Made by a program: the position numbers and the translations under genes
Source of the DNA: an uncultured Bacteroidota bacterium
GTDB taxonomy: Bacteria; Bacteroidota; Bacteroidia; Bacteroidales; UBA12481
Assembly (NCBI GenBank): GCA_903832165.1
Contig: CAILAQ010000816.1
Location: 1-7,797, forward strand
Reading direction: 5' to 3'
Length of the DNA: 7,797 nt
Notes under the pieces: model-generated
Databases searched by the model: none
Told to the model about the DNA's origin: nothing
Seen by the model: only the letters and a program-made list of their open reading frames with translations
Shown here: piece after piece, positions 7,670-7,797 of the stretch
Numbering within the stretch: position 1 is the first letter of the stretch
How the letters are laid out: the number at the start of each line of letters is the position of its first letter

Positions 7670-7797
7670 ATGACTGCATTCGATGATTTCAGACGCAATT
7701 TCAGCAAGCAAAGCACGCTTGCCCAACTGATAACAATTAACGCAGGGGTTTTCCTCTTCCTGAAAATTATTGGCGTATTTTTTTTTCTTTTCAAACA
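7670..7797 (+). CDS. Probable second rhomboid-family protein, 5' fragment
   Basis: This frame is open from the ATG at 7670 to the window edge (42 codons plus two bases). It begins one base after the stop of the complete rhomboid gene, an arrangement typical of translational coupling. The peptide starts with a basic/polar segment (FRRNFSKQSTLAQ) followed by a strongly hydrophobic helix, LITINAGVFLFLKIIGVFFF. The pattern LITIN.GVFL resembles the first TM of rhomboids, as in the preceding gene (LIIINVILFL), and tandem rhomboid genes after mutL are, from memory, a familiar Bacteroidota arrangement. The catalytic motifs lie outside the window, so the family call is an inference. Codons 37-39 form a run of nine T (7778-7786). 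Confidence 0.75.
   Translation, partial: MTAFDDFRRNFSKQSTLAQLITINAGVFLFLKIIGVFFFLFK

Overview
This window looks like a chromosomal housekeeping segment from a member of the Bacteroidota, probably Bacteroidales-like. The evidence is moderate GC content, starts mostly lacking a Shine-Dalgarno sequence, two copies of a TAnnTTTG-type -7 promoter element, exported proteins with a glutamine just after the predicted cleavage site, and a mutL gene followed by two rhomboid genes. I cannot place it more finely from sequence alone.

Left half (minus strand, 1-4800): a comM/yifB-type Mg-chelatase-like AAA+ ATPase gene comes first in the direction of transcription. It is followed, after about 98 bp carrying a likely promoter, by two adjacent genes for exported M16 (insulinase-like) zinc peptidase-family proteins. 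The upstream M16 protein has the HxxEH zinc site but lacks the Arg/Tyr substrate-binding pair. The downstream one lacks HxxEH but has the Arg/Tyr pair, and it carries an extra C-terminal domain that runs off the left edge of the window. They probably form one heteromeric periplasmic peptidase.

Right half (plus strand, 4862-7797): mutL is divergent from comM. It has an intact N-terminal GHKL ATPase, but the position of the C-terminal endonuclease motif is degenerate. A purine-rich array with a period of about 7 bp lies between mutL and a complete rhomboid intramembrane serine protease gene, which has a strong Shine-Dalgarno sequence unlike the other genes here. One base after its stop codon begins a second CDS, cut by the right edge, whose N-terminus resembles another rhomboid.

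The genes fall into two themes: DNA handling (ComM branch-migration helicase, MutL mismatch repair) and proteolysis at the envelope (M16 pair, rhomboid pair). I see no mobile element, CRISPR array, RNA gene or defence system, and no clear evidence for a wholly new system. The most interesting points are the split M16 active site, the altered MutL endonuclease motif and the heptamer array. All space outside the genes is in short gaps of about 100 bp or less.
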